From: Populus alba
Taxonomy: Eukaryota > Streptophyta > Magnoliopsida > Malpighiales > Salicaceae
NCBI RefSeq assembly: GCF_005239225.2
Contig: NC_133293.1
Span: 10,880,333-10,944,332, forward strand
DNA: 64,000 bases
Reading direction: 5' to 3'
Both the position numbers and the translations under genes were made by a program. Below the pieces are notes generated by a model that saw only the letters and a program-made list of their open reading frames with translations, had not been told where the DNA came from and made no database searches. This document shows, piece after piece, positions 11,696-23,362 of this stretch. Positions within the stretch are counted from its first letter, which is position 1; each line of letters opens with the position of its first letter.

Positions 11696-13590
11696 TTTAT
11701 GGTGTTTATTGAGTAACTAATAATATTACATTAGTTATTTTTTGAATTTATCTTGAAAAAAAAAAAACATGATTCACTAAAAATCATAATAATATTTCCA
11801 CGCAGAATTAATTTTGAAACAACTAACAGGATATTATCGGTCAATCCCCTGCACCATAAATTTCTCGGGAAGAAGTTGAAAAAAAACACAAGAGTTTATT
11901 GTTTTTTTTTCTTTTCATGGAGAAAGAGAGAAACGAGGAATAGAGGGAGAGAGAGTGATTTGTGTTTTTATTTTATTTTATTTTATAATATATTATATAT
12001 ACGAGGATCATAGCATTATTTTACAAGGTTTAAAAATTTAGGTTAGTTAGATATAAAGTGTATTTTTCTAAACTGCAAATGCAAAAATAAATAAATAAAA
12101 AGACAAAATGATTAAAATATTGTGAAAAAAATGGAAAAAAAAAGAGAGAAATGTAACTGCTAAAAAGTATGCGCGCGTGTGCGTTTCCAAAAACAATTTT
12201 TAATTCTTGTTAAGTTCTTGGAATATATGCAATTATGCATTTCTAAATTTATTATTCACAGTTCAATACAAAATTTGATTTATATTTGTGTAGTTCCAGT
12301 TGGTTCAACAATCAACTAAAATTCATTTTTTGAACTAACAAATTCACACCTAGCCAGTAGGTAACGTTAGAAATATGGTTGCCTGTAATGGTTCTAAAGT
12401 TTGTCGACATGACTCATAACAAAAAAAATAAAAATAAAAGTAATTTTTTAATTTGAGTTAAAATTAAAATTAATTTTTTTATAAATAAATTTGATAAAAA
12501 TAAGTTAAATCACATGTTGAGCACAAATGACTTGCATCAAATTTGAAAAATGAAGATAATGTAAATCATATTTAATAAATTAAAAATTAAAATTTAAGAT
12601 TTTAAAGCGTAACTAATCCCATACTCAATTTTGTAAGATCTTTTTAATTCAATAGAAAAAATTGATCTATAATGAAATAATAAACATGTTCATAAATGTG
12701 GTTGTGATTATTTTTCAAAGTGTTTTTCACTTAAAAATATATTAAAATAATATTTTTTTTATTTTTAAAACACTATTTTTTACACTGGAACATTAAAATG
12801 ATCTAAAAACACTAAAAAATATTAATTTAAAGTAATAAAAAAAAATTAATTTTTTTTAAAAAATACTTTTAAAATATAAAAACAAACAGAGAACCATACC
12901 AGATTTTATTCCACCATAATACCTGAGATCCAAAATTACAGGAGTAAGAGGTTCGGAAAGTGAAGCTTCCTGTTTGGATTTAAAATTACACACACACATA
13001 CACAGGATCTACATGGAAATAATTTTTTTTTCTCTATTACTACAAAAGGAAAATATAAAATTTGAGTAATTTTGGGAAAAATCTAAGTTTAGTTTATTTT
13101 CAACTCGAACAATACGTTTTAGCTAGCCAAGTTTAAAGAAATAATACCACCTACGGTGCCATTTTTTTCCTGACTATGATGGTTGTTATTTTTTCTTCTC
13201 GTCTCTCTTTCTATGAGGCTGTTTGGGAGTGTGGTAGCAGTTGCTTTTCAAATAGCTTTTCGTACCGAAAAACATACCAATAATATTTTTTTTTTTTTTA
13301 AAAAATTATTTTTAATATCAGCACATCAAAACGATCCAGAAAGTACAAACCGAACTCAATTTTAATAAAAAAAAAATTGAATTTTTGCAAAAAGCTGTTT
13401 GGCACCGCAATGCCAAACAGTTTTTACGCGGAGTTGACTGAAAATAACAATAACAATAAAAAAAATAAAAAATGCATGGCAGGGGTAGGTATGTGAATAA
13501 CATGTCACGTGCCCTTTTTCTAGGCTGCTTCAGCCTGGCGGCATGAGTCCAATGCAGGCCGCCATGCTATCTCGGCTCACTTAAGTCTGC
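11696..13590 (+). repeat. Tandem duplication, copy 2 (1895 bp, carries a MITE insertion)
   Basis: This is the second copy of the 10028-11695 block, beginning TTTATGGTGTTTATTGAG at 11696 and ending CTCACTTAAGTCTGC at 13590. It is about 227 bp longer than copy 1, nearly all of which is a MITE at about 13217-13430. An 86-codon open frame here (11753-12013) is frameshifted in copy 1, has only low-complexity composition, and is not considered a gene. Confidence 0.93.
13217..13430 (+). mobile_element. MITE inserted in duplication copy 2
   Basis: Copy 1 reads TTCTATGTGGAGTTGACTG with no interruption. Copy 2 is split at the same point by about 214 bp that begin GAGGCTGTTTGGGAGTG and end TGCCAAACAGTTTTTACGCG. 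The ends form short inverted repeats (GCTGTTTGG and CCAAACAG). The core, with CTTTTCAAATAGCTTTTCG and ATCAGCACATCAAAACGATC, recurs at 15063. The empty site in copy 1 proves that this is an insertion. The exact target duplication is unclear because the ends have drifted. Confidence 0.88.
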
Positions 13591-13599
13591 TTTATAGTA

Positions 13600-15060
13600 G
13601 ACCAGCAACGACAGGCCCATTAAATGACCCACTTGAATCTGGGCCTCTGCTATACATGACAGAAAGCTAAATTTAAGCATTTCGGTGCATCTCTAGTGAG
13701 AAGCGTTTTTTAAGGTTTGGGCCCGCTAAAACTAACGAGAAACCAGGCAGTGACTCTCTATAATTTAAAGAAATACTTAATAAATAGCGTTTTTCTATTT
13801 TCACATTATAAGTATAAAATGGCACTTGATTGAATTATTTATCCTTGCTAAACAAGCTAACCATCAAGAACAGCCCGGGTTGATGGGTTTGAAGAGAGAT
13901 GGTTGAAATGGTCCCGTGTCAATTAAATGGGTTTAAAAACATTGCATCTAGGCTTGAATTTCAGCGCTCACAAGATAAGTTCAAATAACCAGTATTCAAT
14001 GTGTTCTTTATAATTAAGTGTCATGTTAGTGTTATATTGTTCTAAAATTGTATTTTTATTTATTTTCTTACCTAATTTATATTTACTAAATTTAAATCAT
14101 GTATATGTTAGCTATTAATTGTATTAGGTTGCATGATTTTTTTAATGATATTCACGTAAAAGCAACAAAGAAGATATTCTATCGATAATTTGATTGGTAT
14201 TTAAATTTTTTTCTGAATAAAAAACCTGACAAACTAATTTCTGACGGTAGCATTTCATAGCTGTTAGCTGTTATCATTGATGTTATCATTGACAATTTTC
14301 AGTAATGACAGAATCTTTTCTATATAGCAATAGAATATTCCGTGACATTTTCCTTTTTTTTTCTTTTTTTTTTTTCCTAGTAGGCCCGTGACAAAATCCT
14401 TAGTAAACTAACAGTTTATTTAAAGGCATTATCTGTCCACTCGAGCAAACAAAACAATGAATCAATGATTCATGTTTCCGGTTAGCCCATGAATTATATA
14501 GGATTACTATAATGGCGTTGATCTTCGTTCAATTTGCCAAATATACTAACAAGAACTTGATTTTCCTTTAGAGTCCAAGCGTACCTGGAATATCACTAAT
14601 AGAAATATCCCTTTTTGTGCACAAAAACATTCTAAACTTAATTAATCCTGCGCAGGATAAGCTAGCTTGCAAACATGCAAAATGCCCAATTGTGTCCATA
14701 AACTAGTGTTTGTTTGTGCTAAAGAAAGAGAGCAAAGGAGAGCATCAATTACGTCCAGCAGTATTTCCGAATCGAAAATGTATTTTTAATTGAAAGCCGG
14801 CTTCCTCATGATCCATGCTTTGTTGTTTTCGGGTCCCCCTTGTTGAATCTGGATAATTGGCCCTGCGTTTTGGGCCATATCATGAAAGCAATCCTTCCAC
14901 GTTACAAGTATTATATATAAAAAAAAAAGTTCTAAATTATATGAAAGATCATATAGATGCATAATTCTCACTCTTCTTTGCTTGGATAATTGCGATGATC
15001 CCTCGAGGCTAGAGGCCTTCAGGGACCAGTCGGCATGGCAGTTTATCATTGACATCTACT
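13600..15060. other. Intergenic DNA, no gene recognised
   Basis: The stretch is AT-rich with no coding homology on either strand. The 89-codon minus-strand open frame at 14786-15055 has no family signature and its composition matches its surroundings. Confidence 0.5.
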
Positions 15061-15062
15061 AA

Positions 15063-15276
15063 GAGGGTGTTTGGGAGTGTAGCAACGGTTGCTTTTCAAA
15101 TAGCTTTTCGTGCCGAAAAGCATGCCAATAATATTTTTTTATTTTTTAAAAATCATTTTTGACATCAGCACATCAAAACGATCCAAAAAGTACAAACCGC
15201 ACTCAATTTTAGCAAAAAAAAAAAAATTGAATTTTGGTGAAAAGCCGGTTTGGCCGCAATGCCGAACGGGCTCTAA
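15063..15276 (+). mobile_element. MITE, second member of the same family
   Basis: It starts GAGGGTGTTTGGGAGTGTAG and ends ATGCCGAACGGGCTCT. The interior closely matches the MITE at 13217-13430, including CTTTTCAAATAGCTTTTCGT, ACATCAGCACATCAAAACGA and AAAAAGTACAAACCGCACTC. It is non-coding with an A/T-rich middle. The terminal inverted repeats are imperfect (GTTTGG against CCGAAC). Confidence 0.85.
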
Positions 15277-16440
15277 ACATTAGCTAGCTAGCTAGCTAAC
15301 ATTCCTCTGATCTTTGTTTGTTTAACAAGTACTATACCATTTCTTCACATGTACTAATAATACTATGCTTTTTAATCTTAAAAGTATAATTTAACTGGTT
15401 AAATTTTAAATTTAATTTTTAAAAATTATTAATTTGAATTTTATAAATTTTAGAGTTATTAAAAGTATATATAATTATTAATTTTAAGGCTCATTAAACT
15501 AATTAAGATATGCACAAGTCGATCCGGACATTTATATTAAAAAAAATAAAAATTACTATGCTTTCCGGTGCCTTGAATACCTCGAGATTTCATTGTTTTA
15601 AAGTCTCTAGCACCTCCTTCAATGTGCTTAAAAGGAAGCAACTTTTTTCACTTGCATTTTTAAACATCAGAACATCTTGTTCTGTGCACTACAGCAGCAG
15701 ATTTATTGAACATCGTAGCGCGATGCATTAGGTTTTAGAATACAATCCTTGTTGTAATCCAATCCCTCCGTACGACAGGAAGATTAATAAATGGTTAAAC
15801 CGTGTTTTGGAAATGGGATTTAATGCTTGATTTAACCTTAACACAGCGAGATCTTTCGCTATCGTTTCCTCCTTCAATAAGTAATCCAGTATTCGATCGA
15901 GGCTATAGATCGAGGTGATATACATACGGGGCTGATCAAATAATTAAGGCCAGAGATCTAGTTCTGAAAACAGCCCCAAATTTAATTTCCGGATCATATA
16001 CCATGCAGCTTTAAGGATTCATTTATGTGGGGGAAAAGATGTGGCGAGATCCGAAAGAGAGTAGTGTCGGATACTGGAGATGTAGCTCAAGGTTTTGCTG
16101 TAAATCCCGTCGGAGGCATTTAATTTCATGCATGCTGGCGGATTATACAGAACCGAAATAATTAGCAAGCTTTTGTTGTCACAAAAGCCGGCATATAATA
16201 ATGCAACTAACCATGATTTTGATCAGTAATCACCATCAAATCCATAGCCTGTGAACCCTAAACAGCTGTACCTTACAGGTAAAAGATTAAATATTGAAAC
16301 AGTACAGTTATCATATGAGTCAGCAGCTACTGATTACACTAATTACAGCATGCATTTTGCCTTTGTCTCTGCTGTCCCTATGTTAAATGCATGTTACAAA
16401 AGAAACACTGGAAAATAAAAATACACTGGCAATTTACAAG
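15277..16440. other. Intergenic DNA upstream of the BKI1 gene
   Basis: No gene was recognised. The 73-codon plus-strand frame (15510-15731) and 65-codon minus-strand frame (15728-15925) have no domain signature. The short GCTAGCTAGCTAGCTA run near 15280 is a tetranucleotide repeat. Confidence 0.45.
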
Positions 16441-16490
16441 ACGCTTCTCTGGGCTGACCCATGATCCAACCCCACCTTTCACGTTTGAGG

Positions 16491-16496
16491 CACGTG
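16491..16496. promoter_or_regulatory. G-box (CACGTG) upstream of BKI1
   Basis: A perfect palindromic CACGTG core lies about 510 bp upstream of the BKI1 start codon. A CGTGTG element (BR-response-element type, 16720-16725) lies closer. BZR1/BES1-type factors bind such motifs in Arabidopsis. Whether they act here is inference from motif and position only. Confidence 0.35.
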
Positions 16497-16960
16497 ACGC
16501 CTCACTTCATGTAATCAGAACACTTGCAATATCACACGTTATTAGCTGAGGAGCCACATTGAAGAAAGAAAGAGACGTAACAAACTCCCATGTGACCTCT
16601 CCTTTGTTACCCAGATCCAGGACTTACATAACCAGCTAAAATAACGTACAGTGCACTGAAACGTACATGGACCACTGACCACATTACTGGTGGCGCTTGT
16701 TTTACACACCCCACCACGGCGTGTGGGGTCAAACTGAACCCTACCCCGTCCATATATATGATCAACATTATAAGAGCTACCTGATTGTCAAACTATATTA
16801 ACCCATCGTCTTTGAGAAGTCCTAGGTCGAAACTTTCACAGCTTCTAACAAGATATATAAATCATTTGTAATTAGAAGAACCCACCTAATCTCGTCTGTC
16901 TTTCAGTTTTGATCTCAGATTAACCTCCTCCGCCTCGCTCTTTCTATCCCCATCAGCATC

Positions 16961-16987
16961 ATGTTATTATGCGCAAATAACATGTAG
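16961..16987 (+). promoter_or_regulatory. Upstream ORF (8 codons) ending in an AUG-UAG minimal uORF, before BKI1
   Basis: ATG TTA TTA TGC GCA AAT AAC ATG TAG ends 14 nt before the BKI1 start codon at 17002. The last two codons form a separate start-stop element (ATGTAG). A TATA-like stretch (CATATATATGA, about 16752-16762) places this inside the probable 5' UTR. Such uORFs usually reduce translation of the main frame. That it is transcribed, and has an effect, is inferred. Confidence 0.55.
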
Positions 16988-17001
16988 CTTTAGCAGCAAA
17001 G

Positions 17002-18099
17002 ATGGGGAAGAGAAGCGAGAAAGTTTCGACAAGATCGTCTCAAACTCTACCACCGTCACCCTCACATTCTTTCTCTTCCTCTTCCTCCTCAGACTTTGAG
17101 TTCACAATCTCTTTATCTCCACGCAAATCCTCAACAACTCTTTGCCCAGCTGATGAGCTCTTCTACAAGGGCCAGCTCTTGCCTCTCCATCTCTCTCCAC
17201 GCATCTCCATGGTCCGTACTCTTCTCTTAGCTTCATCAAGCACCTCTTCCTCCTCTGACACCACCACCACCGCCTCCCGTGACTCCACCGGCAGCTCCAA
17301 TGAGTCGACTTCATCCTTTACGAGTGATATGGTCTTGGTAGGAGATTGTGACTCGTCAAGACCTAGTTCAGTCACTGAAGATGATGAGTTCAGGAGGCTT
17401 AATAACAACCACCCTCATTTTCAAAACGATGTTCACTTGAGTTCACAGATCAATAAGAAGGGTAGCAATAAGTACTTCTCTCTATCAAGATTCTCTTCTG
17501 TTTTCAAGAAAGAGAACAAGAGCCGTGAAAATGATAACGTACCCGGTTCTTCAGTGAAAAGAATAAGCGTTACAGCAAAAGAGGTTATAAGGAAGTACTT
17601 CAAGAAAGTGAAGCCATTGTATGAGAAACTATCTCAGAAACAACAGCAAAAAATGGGAGGCCATGTGCATTCAACACTGCCGACATCAACAGCAATTAAT
17701 ACAACTGTCACTCTGTCAACGAAACTGGAGAGATCTATGAAAGATATTGATGATGTGATCTCTGGCAAGGATGCGAGAAAGGAAAGTACTGCTACAACTG
17801 GAGTATTTTCTCATTCTTTCTCGGGAAATTTGAGGTACCCAAGAAGGAGAGGCTGCGTTTCTAGCTGTCCATCCTCAATGCGGTCATCTCCTAGTCACTC
17901 TGGTGTGCTTTGTAAAACCGGGTTTATGGGTGGTTCAGCAGCTGGTCCAACAAGTAGGATTGCTGCATCTGCAGGTGGTGGCATGTGCTCCGGAGACGCA
18001 TCATCAATGGAGGAGCTGCAGAGTGCTATACAAGGTGCGATTGCTCATTGCAAGAACTCCATGATGCAAAACAAGACCATGATCAATAATGAAATCTAA
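17002..18099 (+). CDS. BKI1: BRI1 kinase inhibitor 1 (BKI1), MAKR-family membrane-associated protein, 365 aa
   Basis: This is an intronless frame. Visible parts: a Ser-rich N-terminus with DFEFTISLSP (31-40); the conserved PADELFYKGQLLPLHLSPR block (49-67); a long Ser/Thr-rich linker; a basic, Tyr-containing segment EVIRKYFKKVKPLYEKL (194-210); and the C-terminal SSMEELQSAIQGAIAHCKNS (334-353). The C-terminal block is the signature of BKI1, where it docks on the BRI1 kinase domain. The basic segment corresponds to the membrane-targeting region whose Tyr is phosphorylated in Arabidopsis BKI1. Known role: BKI1 sits at the plasma membrane and blocks BRI1-BAK1 pairing; brassinosteroid triggers its release to the cytosol. 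Length is close to the Arabidopsis protein (337 aa). The start is the first ATG of the frame, after a small uORF. Another MAKR paralogue is less likely given the C-terminal motif. Confidence 0.93.
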   Translation: MGKRSEKVSTRSSQTLPPSPSHSFSSSSSSDFEFTISLSPRKSSTTLCPADELFYKGQLLPLHLSPRISMVRTLLLASSSTSSSSDTTTTASRDSTGSSNESTSSFTSDMVLVGDCDSSRPSSVTEDDEFRRLNNNHPHFQNDVHLSSQINKKGSNKYFSLSRFSSVFKKENKSRENDNVPGSSVKRISVTAKEVIRKYFKKVKPLYEKLSQKQQQKMGGHVHSTLPTSTAINTTVTLSTKLERSMKDIDDVISGKDARKESTATTGVFSHSFSGNLRYPRRRGCVSSCPSSMRSSPSHSGVLCKTGFMGGSAAGPTSRIAASAGGGMCSGDASSMEELQSAIQGAIAHCKNSMMQNKTMINNEI

Positions 18100-20540
18100 T
18101 GCAAGCTAGAGATTTAATTAACTCTTGATCAGGAAGCTAATTTATTTTACTTAATTTTAGTACTGTTATGTTTGTTCCCTGCATACAGTGTACTTGTGCA
18201 ACACTGAATTTTAATTTTGTCAGTTAATCTGGACATGAAAATCGAAGTTTGTTAGCCTTGGAACCTGTAATTTGAGGTCTTTTAGGTTTTGTCTTTCACT
18301 AGCTAATTTGATACCCAACTCTAGCAACTCCCAAGTCCCAACTGCTTGATTAACTTGTTTACATTTCTCCATTTCCCTAGGTTGTTTTCCTTTTTTTGAC
18401 ATGAACAGAACAGTTACATGTTGGGTTGTCGTTATAATTACCTTTTGTGCCTGGTGATCTTTTTGCCTTTATGTTCTAGATCTGAAAACGTCTTGTCACT
18501 AGGTCCCCAGAAAAAAAGTGATTGCCATTTCGGCCGAGCCATTAATTATGCCAGGTATTTCCATTTTCTCTGGTAAGCAACTATGCATGCATGGTGTCTG
18601 AGCCCTTGACATTTTTTGTTTTGTTTTTATATTGTGGTTCCTGGAATCAGCGAGCCATGTGCATAAAAATGAATAAATTTCAGGCCTTCCGGAATCTCTT
18701 CTGATAGATAAAGACGTTGCATTTATTACATAGCATGCATAAAGCTGAAGCAACGTTGAAGTTTCTCATTTATGATATTTTCAAATTCAAATTTGAAACA
18801 TTATTGTTCCGGTTTTTAATAATCGAAAATCACATGGTGTCCGCAAGTGCACACGCCATTTAATAATCGAAAATTGTTCTCAATCATTGAGCTAGAAAAC
18901 AAATACATACATACATGTATATATAAGAAATTATACTCATGTAAGGTCCAATATCTATACGATCAAGTTAATGGAGCGCAGATTGTAGAAATTACTTTTA
19001 GTTGAATTAAATTAAATTAAGAAACTAGAAGTTTCAGATCCATTTAATTCGGACAAAATAATATTTCTACCGATTTAATATAAAATAAAATAAAAATAAA
19101 TAAAAACTCACCAATAACACCCAGTCTGTCTGCAGCGCACCCACCTTCGCAATGTGGTTTGATGATGAAATAAATTTATCTAACATAATTAATATTGATC
19201 ATGTGATTCCACTTGTGAATCCTATGATGATCAGTGAGCATAGCTTAATACATCTCAGATTAACCTGAATATTCTTCCGAACACTTTATATCCCTTTTTT
19301 GCATTAGAGTCGGACGATGTTTCATATCAGTATATGCGCGCATCGTAGATCCATCTCTACGATCTAATTTAAGTTCGGAGAAGAAAATACATGAAGAATT
19401 ATGAACCCGTGACTCTTCGGGGGTCCAAGATAGGTGCCCTCCCCAACTTCGAGAAGTTTCTAAATTAATTACGTTTAAAATCTTATAAATATATATTATA
19501 CGCACCCTTGAAATTAATTAGCGCATATTCCGTCAAAAATATGTATGTAGCCGTCCCCACCAAAAACAAAAAAACTTACCGTAGGCCAATTATCCACCCT
19601 TATTTATTTAATATCAAATTTTAAGTAGACCCTTGTTCTAGAATTTTAGTTTCACTTTGCCCCTGAGATTGCACTTTGCGTGTCCTTTACAATAAGCAAA
19701 CAGCACCCGTGTTTTTTAACCCAATAATTCTTCTTTTTAAAAAAAAAAAACGATCGCTGGTGCATGATAGTGAAACGAGCGAAGCAATGATACAATACAC
19801 TGGTATAGTACAAGTACGGGACCCGATTATTTCGCGATTCAGTTTCGAGTTGTTGTAGCCTTGTATTTGTCATGATTTTGTTTGTTAGTGTGGCTTCTTT
19901 ATGGCGAGAAATGAGAGACGATTTCAACAGCCAATTTCTTATCATTAACGGATCATCTTGAGATTTTTACAAGCATAATGCTTTCTAAGGGGCCCCGGGC
20001 TGATGATATAAATTATAATGGGCCCCTCCAAGGATATCATCGCCATTTATAGTCACGTACTTTTGATGATAGAGATATATGCTTGGGTCTGGACACTTAT
20101 ACGAGAACTATGATCTATATTGAGTTCCTTGCTCTCTAATTTTACCTTGCCAATTAATCCAAGGCCCTTGAACTTCTGCGTGACTCAAGCATGCAAGATC
20201 TTATCTGATTTCAGGCTTGAATTATTCGACCATGGGGCCTTTCAATAAATCATCGACTTAATTTATATTAATTTTTATTTAAAATAATATTATTTCATGT
20301 TTTCCTTTTTAATTTTTTAAAATTAATCTAGTTATATTTTATCTGATATTAACCAAGCTAAAGCTAATTAGATTATGAACAAACCCTTGGTCACTTAATC
20401 AGATCAATGTTTAAAATAATTCACAATTAAATCTGACTTTAATCAAAAAACTAAGTTTAATAATTACATAGTAATATATTATTTTAATATATTTTTAAAT
20501 AAAAACAACTAAAAAAAATAACCACCACAGTAATCTTAAA
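18100..20540. other. 3' flank of BKI1 and intergenic DNA
   Basis: The first few hundred bases are probably the BKI1 3' UTR. No gene was recognised beyond it. Short open frames (for example 19652-19945 on the minus strand and 19260-19505 on the minus strand) have no domain signature and are AT- or K-rich. Confidence 0.45.
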
Positions 20541-20559
20541 CAACCATGGCATAATAATG

Positions 20560-20658
20560 GTACGACGGCTGTAAAAGGGCACGACGGCTGTAAAAGGGAT
20601 AGCGATGGAACCTGCACGACGGCGGTAAAAGGGATAGCGATGGAACGGGAAAAGGGGC
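20560..20658 (+). repeat. Short GC-richer minisatellite (ACGACGGCTGTAAAAGGG)
   Basis: The unit ACGACGGCTGTAAAAGGG occurs three times (third copy with GGCGGT). The second and third copies are each followed by ATAGCGATGGAAC. The array therefore consists of a short unit and a longer unit of about 35 bp in tandem. It stands out from the AT-rich surroundings. Confidence 0.75.
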
Positions 20659-20659
20659 T

Positions 20660-21660
20660 CAAGTTTTATAACTAAAGTTGACCTTAAATTTTGGATCTCT
20701 CACTTTTCGTTTAAGATCCGGTTTGGCAAAACCGCTGCCCATAAGTTTGCTAAAAATTAAAATTTGTTTTTGAATTATTTTAATTTATTAATATTTAAAA
20801 TTTTAAAAAATATTATTATTATATATTTTTGAGCAGTTAACAATTTAAAATACAGTTATTATACTTTCATATAAACAAGTCACAAGCATGATCTAAAAGA
20901 CCGATCAAACTAACCAAACTAAAAAAATTATCAGATTATAAATTAAAAAATTCAAAAAATATCCAGTTTAGTTTAATTTCAATTTTAAAAATCTTAAACC
21001 GGATCGAACTAACCATTTCAATCGACTCTGAAAAAAAACAAAAAAAAAAAAGGCCAAATCAAACCCAGGCGCCCCCCTCCCCCAAGCTTTCTCTCAATCT
21101 CTAAATAAGACATCTTCTTCTCCTCTCGCAACTTCCACTTCAACATTCAGATCTCCACCCATTATTCTTGCTTTGATTATTTTGTCTCCAACATTTGGAA
21201 AGAGGACCAATTGACGCTTGGTCACCTGCCCTCTAATAATGAACCGGATCCACAATGGGTCACAAAACATCCCACGGAAGGGTGCCTCACGACCAGTTGT
21301 TTATGGACCCAAGCCGTGTAAACAAACCATCTTCCTTTAACCCTCTCTTCCTTGGCACTGACCTTTTGTTTCTCTGGCCATGCTAATTATCAATTTGAGC
21401 ACAGCACCATCATGCCCCCATGTGCATGCTGTATATGGTGCCTCACCATGTTCCATCAGATGAATGAAGATGATGTCTGTGTTTCCTTGGTTTCTTGGAG
21501 AGAGAAAATAATGGCTGGTACATTTTTTTTTTGGTTTTTTACTTCAAGTAATTGAACTGAACTGAAATTAATATGTTTGAGCTGGTTTTGATTTTTAATT
21601 TTAAAAAACAAATTTAATTTGGATTTTTTTAGATAAAAACCATATCAAAGCGGAAATAAT
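20660..21660. other. Intergenic DNA, no gene recognised
   Basis: The sequence is AT-rich and includes CAAACCGGATCGAAC-type stretches (about 20990-21015) that resemble pieces of GGTTCGGTTT-rich transposon termini. A 67-codon open frame at 21352-21555 has no family signature. Confidence 0.4.
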
Positions 21661-21675
21661 CACTCCTTCGAAATT

Positions 21676-21797
21676 TAAATAGTGTGAATACATATTGACC
21701 AATATTAAATTCAAATTAAATAGCTTGCCCTACAGTTTTTTAAATAGCGTATAAATTTTTTTAAATAGTGTGAATACATATTGACCAATATTAAATT
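21676..21797 (+). repeat. 86-bp direct repeat, AT-rich
   Basis: AAATAGTGTGAATACATATTGACCAATATTAAATTC begins at about 21676 and again at about 21762. A related stretch (CAGTTTTTTAAATAGAGTATAAG, then TTTTTTAAATAGTGTGAATAT) recurs near 29035-29080 on the far side of the retroelement cluster. The two flanks may be parts of one older element that the cluster interrupted. Confidence 0.6.
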
Positions 21798-21829
21798 CGT
21801 GCGTCGTGTAAATACCCCCCCACACATAT

Positions 21830-22740
21830 ATATTCTTTAAATGTATTTATTTAATTTATTTTACTGAAATTTAAATTAAAAGAAAACATAAAAAAAAATT
21901 CATGATCTATTCACTCTTTAACATTAATATCATCTCTTTCCTATACAATCTCATCATCTTATCCAAATTCTTAAATTTTATTTTTCTTATTATTATTTTT
22001 CCAAAAAATCCCTTCTGCAAGAATGCCTACAATTTTACTTCAATTACCATAATTTCTTACTTTCTCTACTCACTTCAATAATCTTAACACAATTTCACAA
22101 TTAATTGTAATTTTTCCTAAAATTAATTTATCTTGAACCCTAATTCCTCATTTTACAAAGTTCAATCAATTTAAAGCATAAATTCTTCAAGAATCTTATT
22201 TAAAAGTGTGAGGACACCTTACCAAGCAATAGCCAAAGCTTTAACACTTTTAAAATGAGAAATTTCCTTGCTTGAATTTGTTTTTCCTCTCCTAGCTGAA
22301 TGCTTCTTTCTCTTTGAAAAAGCAAGTTTTGTTCTTTTTTTTTTTTCTTGACTAGTTTTACATATGTAAAACAAAATTCATAATTTTCGATTGAACTATC
22401 AGAAAATTCTAAAAATTTACGTGGAGCCTTCTAATATGATGCCCTAGCTTGGGTTAAAATTTCATATTTTTTGAAGAAATTCAGAAATTTGATGAAAAAT
22501 AACAATTTAACTAGTTTTACGTTATTGAGTGTAATTTTCAATTAAACTATCAGATTGAGCTGAAAATTTACAAGAGACCTTAAAATATATTACATAAAAT
22601 CTAGTTAAAATTTTAGTATTGACAAAGCCCCACGTTGGGCCTAGCCCCATGATGGACCTTAAAATTTTACGAGGGACCTCTATGTTGGACTTGGACGCAT
22701 TCACGCCCAGCCCCGCATTGGGCCCGAACATTCATAAAAG
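21830..22740 (-). mobile_element. Probable LTR/leader remnant of an old gypsy element
   Basis: This non-coding AT-rich DNA lies directly downstream (plus-strand left) of a minus-strand gypsy gag fragment. No LTR boundary or second LTR was found. It is attributed to the element only because of position, so the call is weak. Confidence 0.3.
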
Positions 22741-23360
22741 CTCTTTAATATCTCCATTAATGTCATTCTTCACACAAATATTCCGGGTACTAACTTGACC
22801 TTCAGAGGGTCCCTCATCAACACCATTAACTTTATTTTCAAGGTTAGAAATACTTACCTAATTTACTCGTTTGTTTGCAAAGTCTCTTTGCGTGCCAAAT
22901 TGTTTTGAGTTGGCTGCCATATTTGAGATCAATTGGCGTGCAGCCTCGAGTGCCTTATCTAACAATGCCCCTCCACTTGCCGCATCAATGATACTACGGT
23001 CAGTAGGCATCAGTCCTTCATAGAAATATTGAATGAGCAGTCGATCGGGTATTTAATGGTGAGGGCATTGAATGTATAGTTGCTCAAATCTTTCCCAAAA
23101 CTCGAAAAGTGTCTCTGCATGAGATTGTCGAATCCCATATATTTCTTTCCTTATGTTGGCAACTCAAGATGCTGGGAAATACTTTTCAAGGAAAATCTTC
23201 TTCATGGCATTCCAGTTCCAATGGAACCTGGAAGAACAGAGAAAAACCATGCATTTGCTGCCCTTTTTAAAGAGAAAGGGAAAGCTTTCAACTTAACCTG
23301 TTCTTCGTCAACTCCATTCGGTTTCATGCCAACACAAACCATATGGAACTCCTTAAGATG
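22740..23360 (-). pseudogene. Ty3/gypsy retrotransposon gag fragment, degenerate
   Basis: Conceptual minus-strand translation across frames gives a recognisable retrotransposon gag domain: LKEFHMVCVGMKPNGVDEEQ, then VKLKAFPFSLKRAANAWF, then after frame changes EKYFPAS, RKEIYGIRQ, ETLFEFWERFEQL, CPHH, LLIQYFYEGLMPTDRSIIDA and ASGGALLDKALEAARQLISN. These match the usual order of the plant gypsy gag domain. Frameshifts and stops show it is dead. It is cut at 23360 by the start of another LTR element. Confidence 0.8.
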
Positions 23361-23362
23361 AG

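Noticed and set aside
11753..12013. 86-codon frame in duplication copy 2
   Set aside because: It is low-complexity (Lys/Phe-rich), and the same frame is broken in copy 1 by one base.
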